Assembly (NCBI GenBank): GCA_022567365.1
Contig: JADFHG010000304.1
Span: forward strand, 1-5,095
Direction: 5' to 3'
Source: Planctomycetota bacterium
GTDB taxonomy: Bacteria; Planctomycetota; Phycisphaerae; UBA1845
DNA: 5,095 bases
Below are positions 4,808 through 5,095 of this stretch, piece after piece. Made by a program: the position numbers and the translations under genes. The notes below the pieces were generated by a model. It was given only the letters and a program-made list of their open reading frames with translations, was not told the origin of the DNA and ran no database searches. Within the stretch, counting starts at the first letter, position 1; each line of letters starts with the position of its first letter.

Positions 4808-5095
4808 CGCATTAGCGGGATAGCGCGCTCTGGTTGTCCCAGTTCTGCGACAATCGGTCGCAATCGGACGATTAGCCCCGTGGAAGATGCGCGAAATGAC
4901 GCTCGTCGCCCCGGGCGTCCACAGTACCGACCCGTCCACTTCGACTCGCCGGGATCAACGTGGAGGAAGTCGGACCCGGCCCGCGACTACGCCTTCAGAC
5001 GGGGCATACGGCTCACAATGGGGTTCGCGCCCTCGGCGGGGCTCTGTTCCAACCGGAACAACAGTGGTGAACGCAACGTCAGGGGTGGACGCCGT
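4808..5095. other. Right-hand region without a confident gene
   Basis: Several frames are open because stop codons are rare in this GC-rich DNA. A plus-strand frame has no stop from 4757 to the window end, with possible starts TTG 4790 or GTG 4880. Its product is very rich in arginine and shows no family pattern. On the minus strand a frame is open from the right edge to a TAG at 4987-4989; about 35 codons with moderately GC-rich third positions could be the 3' end of a gene that begins outside the window. I support neither as a gene. Confidence 0.4.

Noticed and set aside
4501..4863. Minus-strand open frames of 120 and 86 codons in the feoA leader
   Set aside because: They cross the promoter and Fur-like box, are rich in Arg and Ser, and show no recognisable domain; probably chance frames.
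1..5095. CRISPR arrays, insertion sequences, integrase sites or toxin-antitoxin pairs
   Set aside because: I found no regularly spaced repeats, transposase motifs, terminal repeats with target duplication, or paired small toxin and antitoxin genes.

Overview
The window holds a bacterial ferrous-iron uptake locus (feo) on the minus strand, followed downstream on the same strand by a separate DUF3800-family gene. The DNA looks about 60% GC by eye. The FeoB permease is long (824 residues). It has a hydrophilic insertion before its last third, gate motifs of the SFACAVPG and MSCSARLP type, and a conserved block around NSYLGRMGRFIEP and ASFPAREVVIATLGTIYNL. These resemble FeoB of Planctomycetota and relatives, so I lean to that group. 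This is inference from remembered family patterns, not from a search. Weak or absent Shine-Dalgarno sequences at most starts fit the same picture.

Layout, read right to left in the direction of transcription. Positions 4808-5095 hold no convincing gene. At 4789-4807 lies a perfect 7-5-7 inverted repeat that reads as a Fur box, followed by a good sigma-70-type promoter (4743-4772). A leader of about 350 nt then leads to feoA (4168-4389). The leader contains a second, weaker Fur-like site and two stems that compete for the same bases about 40 nt before the feoA start. A 260-nt spacer with several strong inverted repeats separates feoA from feoB (1433-3907). Ten bases after feoB comes a small membrane protein with a cysteine-rich tail (1219-1422). 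After a 293-bp gap with no convincing gene, a DUF3800 gene (131-925) follows with its own candidate promoter and a palindrome. At the left end, a plus-strand promoter-like sequence and an intrinsic-terminator-like hairpin define a possible small RNA that converges on the end of the DUF3800 gene.

How the genes work together: FeoB is the GTP-hydrolysing inner-membrane Fe(II) permease, FeoA is its small SH3-like cytosolic partner, and the cysteine-rich membrane peptide is a common FeoB companion. The Fur-like box predicts expression under iron limitation. The DUF3800 protein has no visible link to iron; its placement may be incidental. The parts least explained by known annotation are the non-coding ones: the long feoA leader, the structured feoA-feoB spacer and the candidate small RNA.
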